Source: Hoeflea_A sp965216535
GTDB taxonomy: Bacteria > Pseudomonadota > Alphaproteobacteria > Rhizobiales > Rhizobiaceae
Assembly: GCA_965216535.1 (NCBI GenBank)
Contig: OZ244175.1
Location: forward strand, 3,720,001-3,784,000
Direction of reading: 5' to 3'
DNA: 64,000 nucleotides
Shown here piece after piece: positions 1 to 8,683 of this stretch. The notes beneath the pieces were generated by a model. It worked only from the letters and a program-made list of their open reading frames with translations. It made no database searches and was not told where the DNA came from. How positions within the stretch are numbered: position 1 is the stretch's first letter; each line of letters starts with the position of its first letter. Position numbers and translations under genes: made by a program.

Positions 1-119
1 AAGCTGGAGCCAATTTCAATGTTAGTGACGACATGACCCTGGGCATCAAGGCCAAGGGGGCGATCTCCGACAGCAGTCAGGTAATCGCCGGAGAAGCTCG
101 CTTGCAGTTACGGTTCTGA
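1..119 (+). CDS. C-terminal end of an outer-membrane beta-barrel protein (partial, 5' end outside window)
   Basis: The reading frame starting at base 3 is open to a TGA at 117-119 and gives 38 residues. They end in alternating polar and hydrophobic residues and a terminal phenylalanine (ARLQLRF), which is the usual C-terminal signature of an outer-membrane beta-barrel recognised by BamA. The preceding residues (GANFNVSDDMTLGIKAKG) resemble the last strands of an autotransporter barrel or a porin. Only the last two or three strands are visible, so the passenger domain and exact family cannot be told. The gene converges on the HIT gene at 140-571, with no clear terminator between them. Confidence 0.6.
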   Translation, partial: AGANFNVSDDMTLGIKAKGAISDSSQVIAGEARLQLRF

Positions 120-139
120 CTCGAAACTTGGAATTCTGA

Positions 140-571
140 CTAATTTGCAATCGCTTGAATGAGTTTTTCGGCGTTTTGCTTGAGGATTTCCTGGTTCTCC
201 ATTTCGCCCGTATGTGGCCGCAGTTTAACGCCTTCAAAGCGGGGAATGATGTGAACGTGCAGGTGGAAAACGACCTGCCCGCCGGCCTGTTCATTGAATT
301 GCCGGATGGTGAGGCCATCGGCGCCGAAGGCTTCGATGGCCGCCGCCGATACTTTCTGGACGGTCGCCATCACGCTTGCGAGGTCTTCGGGCGAAACATC
401 CAGGATGTTGCGGGCCGGACGTTTGGGTATCACCAGGCAATGGCCGTCTCCGCGCGGCATGATGTCCATGAAGGCAAACGTATCGTTATCCTCATATATC
501 TTGTGACACGGCATTTCACCGCGCAAGATTTTGGCGAAGACATTGTCATTGTCATACGAGGAGGAGGGCAT
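140..571 (-). CDS. HIT family nucleotide-binding hydrolase
   Basis: This 143-residue cytoplasmic protein carries the histidine triad H103-x-H105-x-H107 followed by IIPRF, the active site of HIT proteins that hydrolyse nucleoside phosphoramidates or dinucleoside polyphosphates. The N-terminal part (residues 10-50) has the usual FAKILRGEMPCHKIYED start and the strand FAFMDIMPRGDGHCLVIPK. Length fits bacterial HINT-type proteins. The ATG at 571 is preferred to an in-frame GTG at 580 because an AAAGG ribosome binding site lies 8 nt upstream of the ATG. The physiological substrate is not evident. No operon partner is visible: the neighbours are convergent (barrel gene) and divergent (HPPD-like gene). 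Confidence 0.9.
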   Translation of the reverse strand: MPSSSYDNDNVFAKILRGEMPCHKIYEDNDTFAFMDIMPRGDGHCLVIPKRPARNILDVSPEDLASVMATVQKVSAAAIEAFGADGLTIRQFNEQAGGQVVFHLHVHIIPRFEGVKLRPHTGEMENQEILKQNAEKLIQAIAN

Positions 572-798
572 CCGGCGCACCTTTGATCAGTTTTATCCTT
601 TATCGGCTAGTCGATTTGCCCTGTTGCCGCACTCTCGTCAAGATGAGGCATCCAACCCAAATCATTGCAGCTTTAAGGATTGGGTAGTGTTGCGCAACGT
701 AAGCATGGTATCGCTGATGACTGATGGTGTCCGGAACGGCTGAGCCGCGATCGGGACCACTTGAAATTACCGGATCCGGATCAGGAGGAATGAAGCAG

Positions 799-2046
799 AT
801 GACGTTCGACTATGCCGGCTACGTTCCCAAGGGCGACAAGAAGAATTCGGCCTTTTTCGACGAATACCGCGGCAAGATATACGAGCGCCGACATCAGAGC
901 GGAGTGGAGGATCTGGTCGGCCCGATGCGGGCGACCGTTATTCAGGTTGAGCCAGGTGATGCGGTTTCGACCATGGCGGAACTCCACCGCATGACGCCCT
1001 ACAGACACCATTCGAGCTACCGCGGCGACACCCACAAGCACTACGTCCTGACCAACAAGCCGGATTATCCCGCCGTCATTTTGATGGAGCCGAATTCGGA
1101 TTCCTACGAAGACTACATTAGGCGTCTCAACGCCCTTTATCCGTTGGCCCGGACCAAGCCCAACACCCGCTACGTAGGCGAAATTTTCGGTTGCAGCGAC
1201 CTGAAAAAGCTACGGGAGGCGCTTGAATCCCAGTTCATTCGCTTCGAGTACAAGGGAGACACGGAAAACCCGTTCTTCACCCGAGATAACATGCTGTTTT
1301 CGACGGTGTCCGATTTCACCGGGAACCGGGTTGGATATTCAGGTGGTGATTTTACTGACCCGCAGTCGCTGGGCCTGGGAGAGGCCTTTGACCTGACAGC
1401 TGACGAGAAGCGGGAACTTGAGGAAGCGGTCGGGTTTTCAGAGCAGCACGGCCTGATGGATCTGATGCTGGGTTATGATCATTTCGCGACCCGGATTCTG
1501 GCTGGTGAACGGGAGGACGCAATCCTAGAGTTCCTGACCATGGTCCCGTACTATTTCTGGGGCGCCTACAACATCAGCGAAATGAACTCTTCGACAAATG
1601 TGACTCGCTGTCCGAGCGTCGACGATGACAAGAAATCGCCCGCCAAGGTGTTTACCGCCAATAACACGCCGTCCTTCGTCAACTCGTTCGAGGGCCTGCC
1701 GATGCCGACGGAGGATTTTGTCCGCAATTTCGGCCGGCGGCTTCATCACATGGCGGTCGAGGTTCTGGATGGCGATCACGCAAGCGGCCAGAAGAACGTC
1801 GACTATGTCGTCGGCATTCTGCACCAACAGGGCGTGCCGTTCCTGGCTCACGTGGTAGGCGAGTGCAAGGATTCGCCGGACCTCAAACAAATCTTCTCGA
1901 AGCACTCCCCGCATACGCTGCTGATCACCGAGTATATTGAGCGCTGCAAGCATTTCGACGGGTTCTTCACCAAGTCCAATGTCGCAGCTTTGACCGAAGC
2001 GGCCGGCAAGGACGAGCGCTACAAACATGGCCACGTCTTCGACTGA
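799..2046 (+). CDS. Divergent 4-hydroxyphenylpyruvate dioxygenase-family (VOC fold) protein
   Basis: The product is about 415 residues and ends with an HPPD-like C-terminal half. Three candidate ligands of the non-heme iron facial triad are in the right order and motif context: H228 (GYDH), H317 (LHHMAVEV, like the HIAL strand) and E378 (TEYIER, like FEIIQR). The C-terminal helix (FFTKSNVAALTEA) matches the HPPD gate helix region GNFKALFEA. The N-terminal half has only weak resemblance to HPPD, so the substrate is unknown and homogentisate formation should not be assumed. The start at 799 is chosen because AGGAGG at 783-788 is 10 nt upstream; the in-frame ATG at 790 is too close to it. No tyrosine-degradation genes are adjacent. 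Confidence 0.65.
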   Translation: MTFDYAGYVPKGDKKNSAFFDEYRGKIYERRHQSGVEDLVGPMRATVIQVEPGDAVSTMAELHRMTPYRHHSSYRGDTHKHYVLTNKPDYPAVILMEPNSDSYEDYIRRLNALYPLARTKPNTRYVGEIFGCSDLKKLREALESQFIRFEYKGDTENPFFTRDNMLFSTVSDFTGNRVGYSGGDFTDPQSLGLGEAFDLTADEKRELEEAVGFSEQHGLMDLMLGYDHFATRILAGEREDAILEFLTMVPYYFWGAYNISEMNSSTNVTRCPSVDDDKKSPAKVFTANNTPSFVNSFEGLPMPTEDFVRNFGRRLHHMAVEVLDGDHASGQKNVDYVVGILHQQGVPFLAHVVGECKDSPDLKQIFSKHSPHTLLITEYIERCKHFDGFFTKSNVAALTEAAGKDERYKHGHVFD

Positions 2047-2393
2047 CCAACTAACGCAGTAACCAAAGTCGCCAACCTGCCTGGTTAACAGGGCGCTACC
2101 GGTATTGGTTAGGATTTGGTGACGAATAGTCTGCTAATGTCGGTCTGATTGCATGATGTTGTGGGCGAACCAGTGCCCGCAACCGGATTTGTACAGCGTT
2201 CCGGGGTATTGGCCGAACGGCCGTTTCCGGGCTAAGGATGATCGTGAGGGCCGCCTTTCGTTGGGCGGATCGCACGTTGTGGATGCTAGGGAAGGGCATT
2301 GTAGACCGGCATCTCGAGCTTCTTGTCGCGAGAGTGTCACGTCGGGAGCAGTGGTTTGCTCCTGGTTGTGAGCCGGGTACTGCGTCGTTTGGG
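2047..2393. other. Intergenic region upstream of tamA (347 nt)
   Basis: No convincing gene, RNA or terminator is visible. An open frame runs upstream of the chosen tamA start to about 2238, but its first 52 codons encode no signal peptide and are rich in Arg and Trp, so it is read as leader DNA. The tamA/tamB promoter should lie here; I could not find a convincing -35/-10 pair. Confidence 0.4.
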
Positions 2394-4307
2394 ATGAGCA
2401 GCTTCGGAAACAGGGCTGGCAAAGCGGGGGCGGCGACATTGGTCGCAGCGGCTCTTGCTTTGACGTTGCCAGCGAATCCGGCTGCGGCTTTCGAGATTTT
2501 CGGAATTCACCTCTGGGGCAAGAAGGACGAGCCCGAACCGGAGGCGGCCGAGGATGTCGTCGATCCGGTCTACTATGATGTCTCCTTCAACGTCGACGAT
2601 CCCGAGTTGAAGGAGACACTTGAGTCGGTATCGCTCCTGGTGGGCGAAGAGAGCAAGCCGACATCCGGGTCCGTCGGCTTACTCAGCAGGGCGCGCAACG
2701 ACAAACGCAGGCTGGTTGCGGCACTTTACGCGCAGGCGCGCTATGGCGGCACCGTGACAATCGCGATAAACGGGCGACCTTTCGAGCAGATACCCATCGA
2801 CACGGTGCTCGACCGCGCCGGCAAGGCACATGTCGTCATCCACATCATGACGGGGCCCGTGTTCACCTTCGCCCAGCCCGATGCGGCGACAGTGTCCGGC
2901 GAACCGATCGATCTGTCGCAATATGGAGTCGTGACCGGAGCCGAGGCGAAATCAGAGAGGGTTGTCGAAGCCGGGCGAGAACTCGTGGCTGCGTGGCGTA
3001 ACGAAGGTTATGCCTTCGCAAAGGTTACCGAGAGTTCGCTGACTGCGGATCACGATGCCGACACGCTTGAGGTTAAAATGCGGCTCGACCCCGGGCCGAA
3101 GGCGGTGTTCGGTGAAGTGACCGTCGTAGGTGCCGTCGAGGTTGATCCGCAGTTCATCATTCGCCAGGCTGTCATTCCCCGAGGCGCAACTTTCAGTCCC
3201 AAAGTGCTGGCGGATGCCGGCGTTCGATTGCGCGGCCTCGGCGTCTTCGACAGCGTTATTATTGAAGAGGGCGACACTCCTACGGCCGACGGTGCTGTGC
3301 CGATCACCATTACCGTGAGTGAACGCAAGAGCAAGACCGTCGGCGTCGGCGTAACCGCCGCAACAACCGACGGTTTGGGACTGGAGGGCTTCTGGACCCA
3401 CCGCAATCTGTTCGGTCGGGCCGAGAGCTTCCGGATCGAGGGCGGCGTCACCGGGATTGGCCGGTCGAATTTCTCGACCGGGCTGGATTACAACGTTGCG
3501 GCCACATTCAAAAAGCCTGGTGTCGGAACTCCATTCACCACATTCCGGGCGAAAGTCGAAGCGCAGCTGCAGGATACGGATGCCTATAACAAACAGTCGG
3601 TTGGGGGCAGCGTCGGCTTCGAACATGATTTCAGTGAAAATCTGTCCGGCGAAATCGATCTGAAATACGAATATGCCGACTACACCAACGCATTTGGTCC
3701 AAGTCGCGCTTCGATCCTCTCGCTCCCAACCCAATTGGTCTGGGATACACGCGACAACCGCCTGAACCCGACCAGGGGCTTCAGGGTGTTGCTGTCGGGT
3801 GAACCGTCCCACGATTTTCAAAACGCCAACACATTCTTCAAAACCCAAGGATCCTTCAGTGCCTACCGTGCGGTGAATGAGGCGCGCACGTTTATTCTGG
3901 CCGGGCGTGTTGCAGCCGGCTCGATTGTCGGGTCGAGCCTGTCCAGCATCCCCGCTGACCGGCGGTTTTATGCGGGCGGCGGCGGATCGATCCGCGGTTA
4001 TCAGTACCAGATGGCTGGGCCCCGCAGCGGCGGCCAGCCAACAGGTGGTCTGTCCTTCATCGAGGCGTCCCTGGAGGCACGCTTCAATGTCACCGAAAAC
4101 ATCGGACTGGCCACTTTCATCGACACGGGCGGCGCCTTTGAATCGGCGACGCCCGGCAAGGGTGGCAGCTGGTACACCGGCGTCGGTGCCGGCATTCGCT
4201 ATCTGACCCCGGTCGGGCCCATTCGTTTCGATGTCGCTGTGCCACTGGACCAGATATCCGGCGAGCCGCCGGTCGGTTTCTACCTTGGACTGGGGCAGGC
4301 GTTTTGA
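2394..4307 (+). CDS. tamA: TamA-like outer-membrane assembly protein (Omp85/BamA superfamily)
   Basis: This 637-residue protein begins with a Sec signal peptide (basic start, hydrophobic core, cleavage after NPAAA near residue 32). It continues with POTRA-like repeats (roughly 50-320) and a C-terminal 16-strand-type Omp85 barrel (roughly 330-637) ending in LGLGQAF. The barrel contains the GGGGSIRGY segment of the superfamily's conserved loop 6. The ATG at 2394 is chosen because it gives the signal peptide directly, although the ribosome binding site is weak; an in-frame start at 2238 would add 52 residues. The next gene encodes a TamB-like protein. In the known pair, TamA sits in the outer membrane and TamB spans the periplasm, and both help assemble outer-membrane proteins or move lipids. 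Confidence 0.9.
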   Translation: MSSFGNRAGKAGAATLVAAALALTLPANPAAAFEIFGIHLWGKKDEPEPEAAEDVVDPVYYDVSFNVDDPELKETLESVSLLVGEESKPTSGSVGLLSRARNDKRRLVAALYAQARYGGTVTIAINGRPFEQIPIDTVLDRAGKAHVVIHIMTGPVFTFAQPDAATVSGEPIDLSQYGVVTGAEAKSERVVEAGRELVAAWRNEGYAFAKVTESSLTADHDADTLEVKMRLDPGPKAVFGEVTVVGAVEVDPQFIIRQAVIPRGATFSPKVLADAGVRLRGLGVFDSVIIEEGDTPTADGAVPITITVSERKSKTVGVGVTAATTDGLGLEGFWTHRNLFGRAESFRIEGGVTGIGRSNFSTGLDYNVAATFKKPGVGTPFTTFRAKVEAQLQDTDAYNKQSVGGSVGFEHDFSENLSGEIDLKYEYADYTNAFGPSRASILSLPTQLVWDTRDNRLNPTRGFRVLLSGEPSHDFQNANTFFKTQGSFSAYRAVNEARTFILAGRVAAGSIVGSSLSSIPADRRFYAGGGGSIRGYQYQMAGPRSGGQPTGGLSFIEASLEARFNVTENIGLATFIDTGGAFESATPGKGGSWYTGVGAGIRYLTPVGPIRFDVAVPLDQISGEPPVGFYLGLGQAF

Positions 4308-4394
4308 GCCCACTGACGGGCGATCCGCTTTAACTGGATACGCCGCCGCCTAAATACGCTATATTGAAGAGCGAATCCCTGACAGGGAATGAGG

Positions 4395-7300
4395 ATGAAA
4401 CGCCTTCGCCGCGTCCTGATATCGATTTTTGTCATCGCGCTCGTTCCGGTGTTGGCCGTCCTTTTTCTGCTGGCGACCGGACCGGGGCTTTCGCTGACGA
4501 CACAACTCGTCAACCGTCTGGCGAGTTCCGGGGATACAATCGTCGAAATCAGTGGACTTGACGGCGTGCTCAGCGGTCCGCTGACCCTCGATCAGGTAAC
4601 CGTGGCGGACGCAGACGGTGTCTGGCTCACGGTCAGTGAGATCGAGGTCGAGCTTTCCAGGACGGCCCTTCTGACGGGTGGAATCGATGCATCCAGGTTG
4701 TCCGTGAGCGGAATTGATGTTGCTCGACGACCGAACCCCGGCGAGCAATCCGGGAACAGTTCAGGCGGACTGCCATCGATCCGTGCGCGGGTCGACAACA
4801 TCTTTGTCCGCTCCATCGCGCTGTCGGAGCCGGTTCTCGGCGAAGCCGCAGAATTGCAACTGACCGGTTCCGTCCAGTTGCGCGAAAATCCGGTCGACTT
4901 GTCCGGTGTGTTGGATCTGGTGCGCATCGATGGGAAATCAGGCGAGATTTCTTCGAAATGGACGGTGGCGCCGTCCAGCAACGAACTGGCCTTGAATGTG
5001 TCAGTGCGCGAACCCGGAGACGGGCTACTCGCCCGCGCGCTCGACATCCAGGGACTTCCAGCCCTTGCCGTCGATGTCGACGGGTCAGGGCCGCTCGAAA
5101 ACTGGAAGGCTACGCTGGGCGTAAGCCTGGATGGGCAAAGAACCGTCGAGGGTTCCGTCGGCCTGGCACTCGGCGATACGCGGCAATCGGTCGACGCAAT
5201 GTTGGAAGGCAATCTCGGACCGCTCGTACCGCAACGGATTACCCCGTTCTTTGCCGGCAAGACGCAGATCGAGCTTTCAGCCGAGCGGGACGGCGAAAAC
5301 ACTTACCGCTTCCACAAACTCTTTCTCAAATCCGCGCTGACCAGTCTCGACGCCAGCGGACATATTCTTCCCGACAGTGATGAGATCGATCTGACCGCAG
5401 ATCTGACATTCGGTATGGCCGACAGCCGAATTCAGTTCGATGTCGCGGAGGATACACAACTCGACATCGGTTACACTACGCTGACGACGACGATGAAGGG
5501 CAGCCTGGAGAAAGCCCAATGGACGCTTGACGGGGCGGTGGCGTCCTTTTCGGACGGGGCCAGGTCTCTGGCGGATGCACGATTGTCGGGACGCTCATCG
5601 CAGATCAATTTTCTGAACGCCTCAGGCCCGTTGGAGGTCTCGCTGCAGACATCGTCCTTCTCGACTGGAAACGGTGATCTGGACAAACTGGTCGGTGGTG
5701 CCGTTTCGGCATCCTTGAGTGGGGCCATTGACGGCAATGCGCTGACGCTGGATGCATCACAACTTTCTGCCGGTCAGATCGAGGCAAAAGCGACCGGGGA
5801 TGTCGATCTGGCAGCTGGCAGCTTCGATCTTGTTCTGGATGCTTCTGTTGCGGAACAGCAGGAAGCACCGTGGGATGGATTGCTGGGCCCTCAGGCGACA
5901 CGCATTGCCGGTAAGGTTGCCCGGGATGAAAATGGTGTTCTGAAGTTGTCGGAGGTATCCGTCGAAAGCGGCAACTTGCAGGCGTCGCTGAGCGGCGAGG
6001 TTTCGCCCGAAACGCTGCAACTCGATGGCACCGCTGGTCTCGCGGCACTGCAGTCCCTGAACGACGGATTGACTGGATCACTGGATGCAACGATTGCCCT
6101 GTCCGGAGCAATCGCAGAGCCGAAGTTTTCGGTCAGCGCCAAGGGCAATGACATCACGATTCTGGAAAAGCCGCTGGAGGATCTGGAGTTCGATGTGAAC
6201 GGAATGGCAGGGTCGGCCGGGCCGACGGTCGATATCAAGCTGACCGGGCGCTATGAAGCGCAGCCTATTGCTGTGGCGGCCGGGATCCGGGCGGGCCAGG
6301 ATGGTGGCCCCGTGGTTGAAACACTTGATCTGACCGCTCCGGGTGCGCGCGCCTCCGGCAGGCTTCAAGCCGACGCGAACGGGATACTTGTCGGCGCACT
6401 CGATCTTGACGTGACGTCATTGGCTGAACTTGGTCCGCTGCTTTTGCAGGACGGCCTTTCAGGTGCGTTGAGCGGTACAGTCACCTTTGCGCAGCAGGAT
6501 TCCGTTCAGAAGATCGACGTCAGCCTTTCTTCAGAGACGCTCGAACTCGCCGGTGTGCAGTTATCCGGAACCAGGGTGTCGGCGCTTGTGCTTGACCCGC
6601 AGCAAGATCTCAACGTCCAGGCCACTGTCACCAATGACGCAGTCACGATTTCAGGAACAAGTCTGCGCAATGTAAAATCCGTGGTGAACGGCACGCCACA
6701 GGCCCTGCGATTTGCCGTAGTTGGGTCGTTGGCAAGCGAGCCACTATCGGTTGCAGGCGAAGTGTCCTCTCAGCACGGCACGACAACGATCGAACTGGAC
6801 AGGGCCAGTGGCCGCTACGCTTCTATTCCTATCCAGCTCGCAGCCCCTGCAACCATCACGCTGGCTCAACAGGGGACGCAAGTCGAAACGCTGACGCTCC
6901 AAGCCGGGCAGGGGCGCATCGTCGTCGATGGAAGCCTGACCGACCAACTGAATTTCGACATTCGACTTCAGGGCTTTCCACTCGCCCTTCTGGAGCAGGT
7001 CGCGCCCAGTGGATTGGGGCAGGTTGGCACTGCCAACGCGACCGCGAAGATCAGCGGTACAACAGGCAATCCGCTCATATCCTATGACCTGAGGCTTCAG
7101 AATGTATCCGTGAAGGCTTCTCGAGAGGCGCAGATTCCTCCAATAGCCGTTACCTCGACAGGCACATTTCAGGGAATGGTGCTGAAAACAAATGCAACCG
7201 CCAGCGGCGGCGGCATGAATCTGACGGCCGGAGGCAGTGTTGATGTCAGTGGAGTGCCGGCGCTCAATCTCACGGTTAACGGAAGTGCGCCATTTGAATT

Positions 7301-8573
7301 TGCTGCGATACCGTTGTCCAGCGCGGGGATTGTCCTTGAGGGTGGCGTGCAGGTTGCCTTGACCGTGACCGGGACGAGCCAATCGCCCCAGATCAGAGGT
7401 CAATTGACAACGCGAAACGCAACATTCGTGGAGGTGAACTCTGCACTGACGATCCGCGATATTGTCGGCCAGATCGATTTTGTGGGAACGCGGGCGCAAA
7501 TCACACAGTTGCAGGGGCGTGTTGGAACCAAGGGACGGCTGACCATTTCCGGATCAATCGACCTCGATCCCGCGAGTGGACTGCCAGCCGACCTGAAAAT
7601 CGCAGTGGCCGATGGCACATACACCAATGGCGAAATCATCACGGCACAGTATGACGCTGACCTGACTGTTAGCGGTCCGATGTTGCGAACCGGTGCGATC
7701 GGTGGAACGGTATCCTTACGACGCACTGATCTCTCCATTCCGGAAAAGCTCCCCGCGTCCATTCCGTTTGTCGACGTCCAGCACAAGCATGCATCCAAGG
7801 CGATCATCGAACAGGCACAGGAAATAGCGCCTCAGAATTCCGAGAGTTCAGACTCCGGATCGGGCGGCGGGCTGCAGTTGGACCTGACGGTTGATGCTCC
7901 ACGGCGCATCTTTTTTCGCGGACGCGGGATCGATTCCGAATTCGGCGGCTCATTGAGAGTTTTCGGTCCGGTCAGCAACCCGCGCGCCAGCGGCTCCTTC
8001 AGCATGATCCGTGGCCGGCTCGATCTGCTGACCAAACGTTTCGACTTTGATCGCGGGACCATAACCTTTGCGGGGCCGATGGATCCATCGCTCGATTTCC
8101 AGACGACCACCACGGTCAGCGGAACGTCCTATTCCATCGTGATTGGCGGCACGGCATCAGCGCCGGATATCTCATTTACGTCGAGCCCGACCATGCCGCA
8201 GGACGAGATCCTGGCCAATCTGTTCTTTGGACGAAACCTCTCTAAGCTTTCGCCGCTGCAGATCGCTCAGTTGGCGAGCGCCATTTCGCAGTTGAGCGGC
8301 GCCAGTTCCGGCGACGGCCTGTTGGGTCGGTTGCGTAGTCTGACCGGGGTGGCGGACATCAACCTGATTCAGGACGAGGACGGCAACGGCACGTCGTTGG
8401 GCATTGGCAGTTATCTAAACGACCGGACCTATATCAACGTCGAAAAGGGACTGTCCGGAAACTCGGGCAAGGTCACGATCGATATCGATCTGACGGATAA
8501 CCTCAAGGCGCGTGGCGAAGCCGGTTCCGATGGGGAAACAAAGGCCGGGATCTTTTTCGAAAGAGACTATTAG
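4395..8573 (+). CDS. tamB: TamB-like translocation and assembly module protein (DUF490)
   Basis: The gene encodes about 1392 residues with an N-terminal membrane anchor (hydrophobic residues about 8-28), a very long stretch of short beta-strands rich in Gly, Ser, Thr and Asp typical of the TamB/AsmA-like beta-taco fold, and the conserved C-terminal DUF490 domain (about the last 350 residues) ending in an amphipathic strand with a terminal Tyr. The start at 4395 is preferred because AGGGA at 4384-4388 is 6 nt upstream; the ATG at 4389 overlaps this spacing. It lies 87 nt after tamA, consistent with an operon. Expected role: inner-membrane-anchored bridge working with TamA, or anterograde phospholipid transport as shown for other AsmA-like proteins. 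Confidence 0.92.
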   Translation: MKRLRRVLISIFVIALVPVLAVLFLLATGPGLSLTTQLVNRLASSGDTIVEISGLDGVLSGPLTLDQVTVADADGVWLTVSEIEVELSRTALLTGGIDASRLSVSGIDVARRPNPGEQSGNSSGGLPSIRARVDNIFVRSIALSEPVLGEAAELQLTGSVQLRENPVDLSGVLDLVRIDGKSGEISSKWTVAPSSNELALNVSVREPGDGLLARALDIQGLPALAVDVDGSGPLENWKATLGVSLDGQRTVEGSVGLALGDTRQSVDAMLEGNLGPLVPQRITPFFAGKTQIELSAERDGENTYRFHKLFLKSALTSLDASGHILPDSDEIDLTADLTFGMADSRIQFDVAEDTQLDIGYTTLTTTMKGSLEKAQWTLDGAVASFSDGARSLADARLSGRSSQINFLNASGPLEVSLQTSSFSTGNGDLDKLVGGAVSASLSGAIDGNALTLDASQLSAGQIEAKATGDVDLAAGSFDLVLDASVAEQQEAPWDGLLGPQATRIAGKVARDENGVLKLSEVSVESGNLQASLSGEVSPETLQLDGTAGLAALQSLNDGLTGSLDATIALSGAIAEPKFSVSAKGNDITILEKPLEDLEFDVNGMAGSAGPTVDIKLTGRYEAQPIAVAAGIRAGQDGGPVVETLDLTAPGARASGRLQADANGILVGALDLDVTSLAELGPLLLQDGLSGALSGTVTFAQQDSVQKIDVSLSSETLELAGVQLSGTRVSALVLDPQQDLNVQATVTNDAVTISGTSLRNVKSVVNGTPQALRFAVVGSLASEPLSVAGEVSSQHGTTTIELDRASGRYASIPIQLAAPATITLAQQGTQVETLTLQAGQGRIVVDGSLTDQLNFDIRLQGFPLALLEQVAPSGLGQVGTANATAKISGTTGNPLISYDLRLQNVSVKASREAQIPPIAVTSTGTFQGMVLKTNATASGGGMNLTAGGSVDVSGVPALNLTVNGSAPFEFAAIPLSSAGIVLEGGVQVALTVTGTSQSPQIRGQLTTRNATFVEVNSALTIRDIVGQIDFVGTRAQITQLQGRVGTKGRLTISGSIDLDPASGLPADLKIAVADGTYTNGEIITAQYDADLTVSGPMLRTGAIGGTVSLRRTDLSIPEKLPASIPFVDVQHKHASKAIIEQAQEIAPQNSESSDSGSGGGLQLDLTVDAPRRIFFRGRGIDSEFGGSLRVFGPVSNPRASGSFSMIRGRLDLLTKRFDFDRGTITFAGPMDPSLDFQTTTTVSGTSYSIVIGGTASAPDISFTSSPTMPQDEILANLFFGRNLSKLSPLQIAQLASAISQLSGASSGDGLLGRLRSLTGVADINLIQDEDGNGTSLGIGSYLNDRTYINVEKGLSGNSGKVTIDIDLTDNLKARGEAGSDGETKAGIFFERDY

Positions 8574-8683
8574 ACCAGGTCGTATTGACAGAGACTTTCC
8601 GCTCAGTGAGATCACGGTTTGCATGAACGCCGCCAAGGGCATTGGCACAGGCGCAGCGTATATTAGGTTTAAGGAGTATTCTG

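Noticed and set aside
2952..4313. 453-codon open frame antisense to tamA
   Set aside because: The plus strand encodes a full Omp85 protein with signal peptide and barrel; the antisense product has no domain, signal or ribosome binding site.
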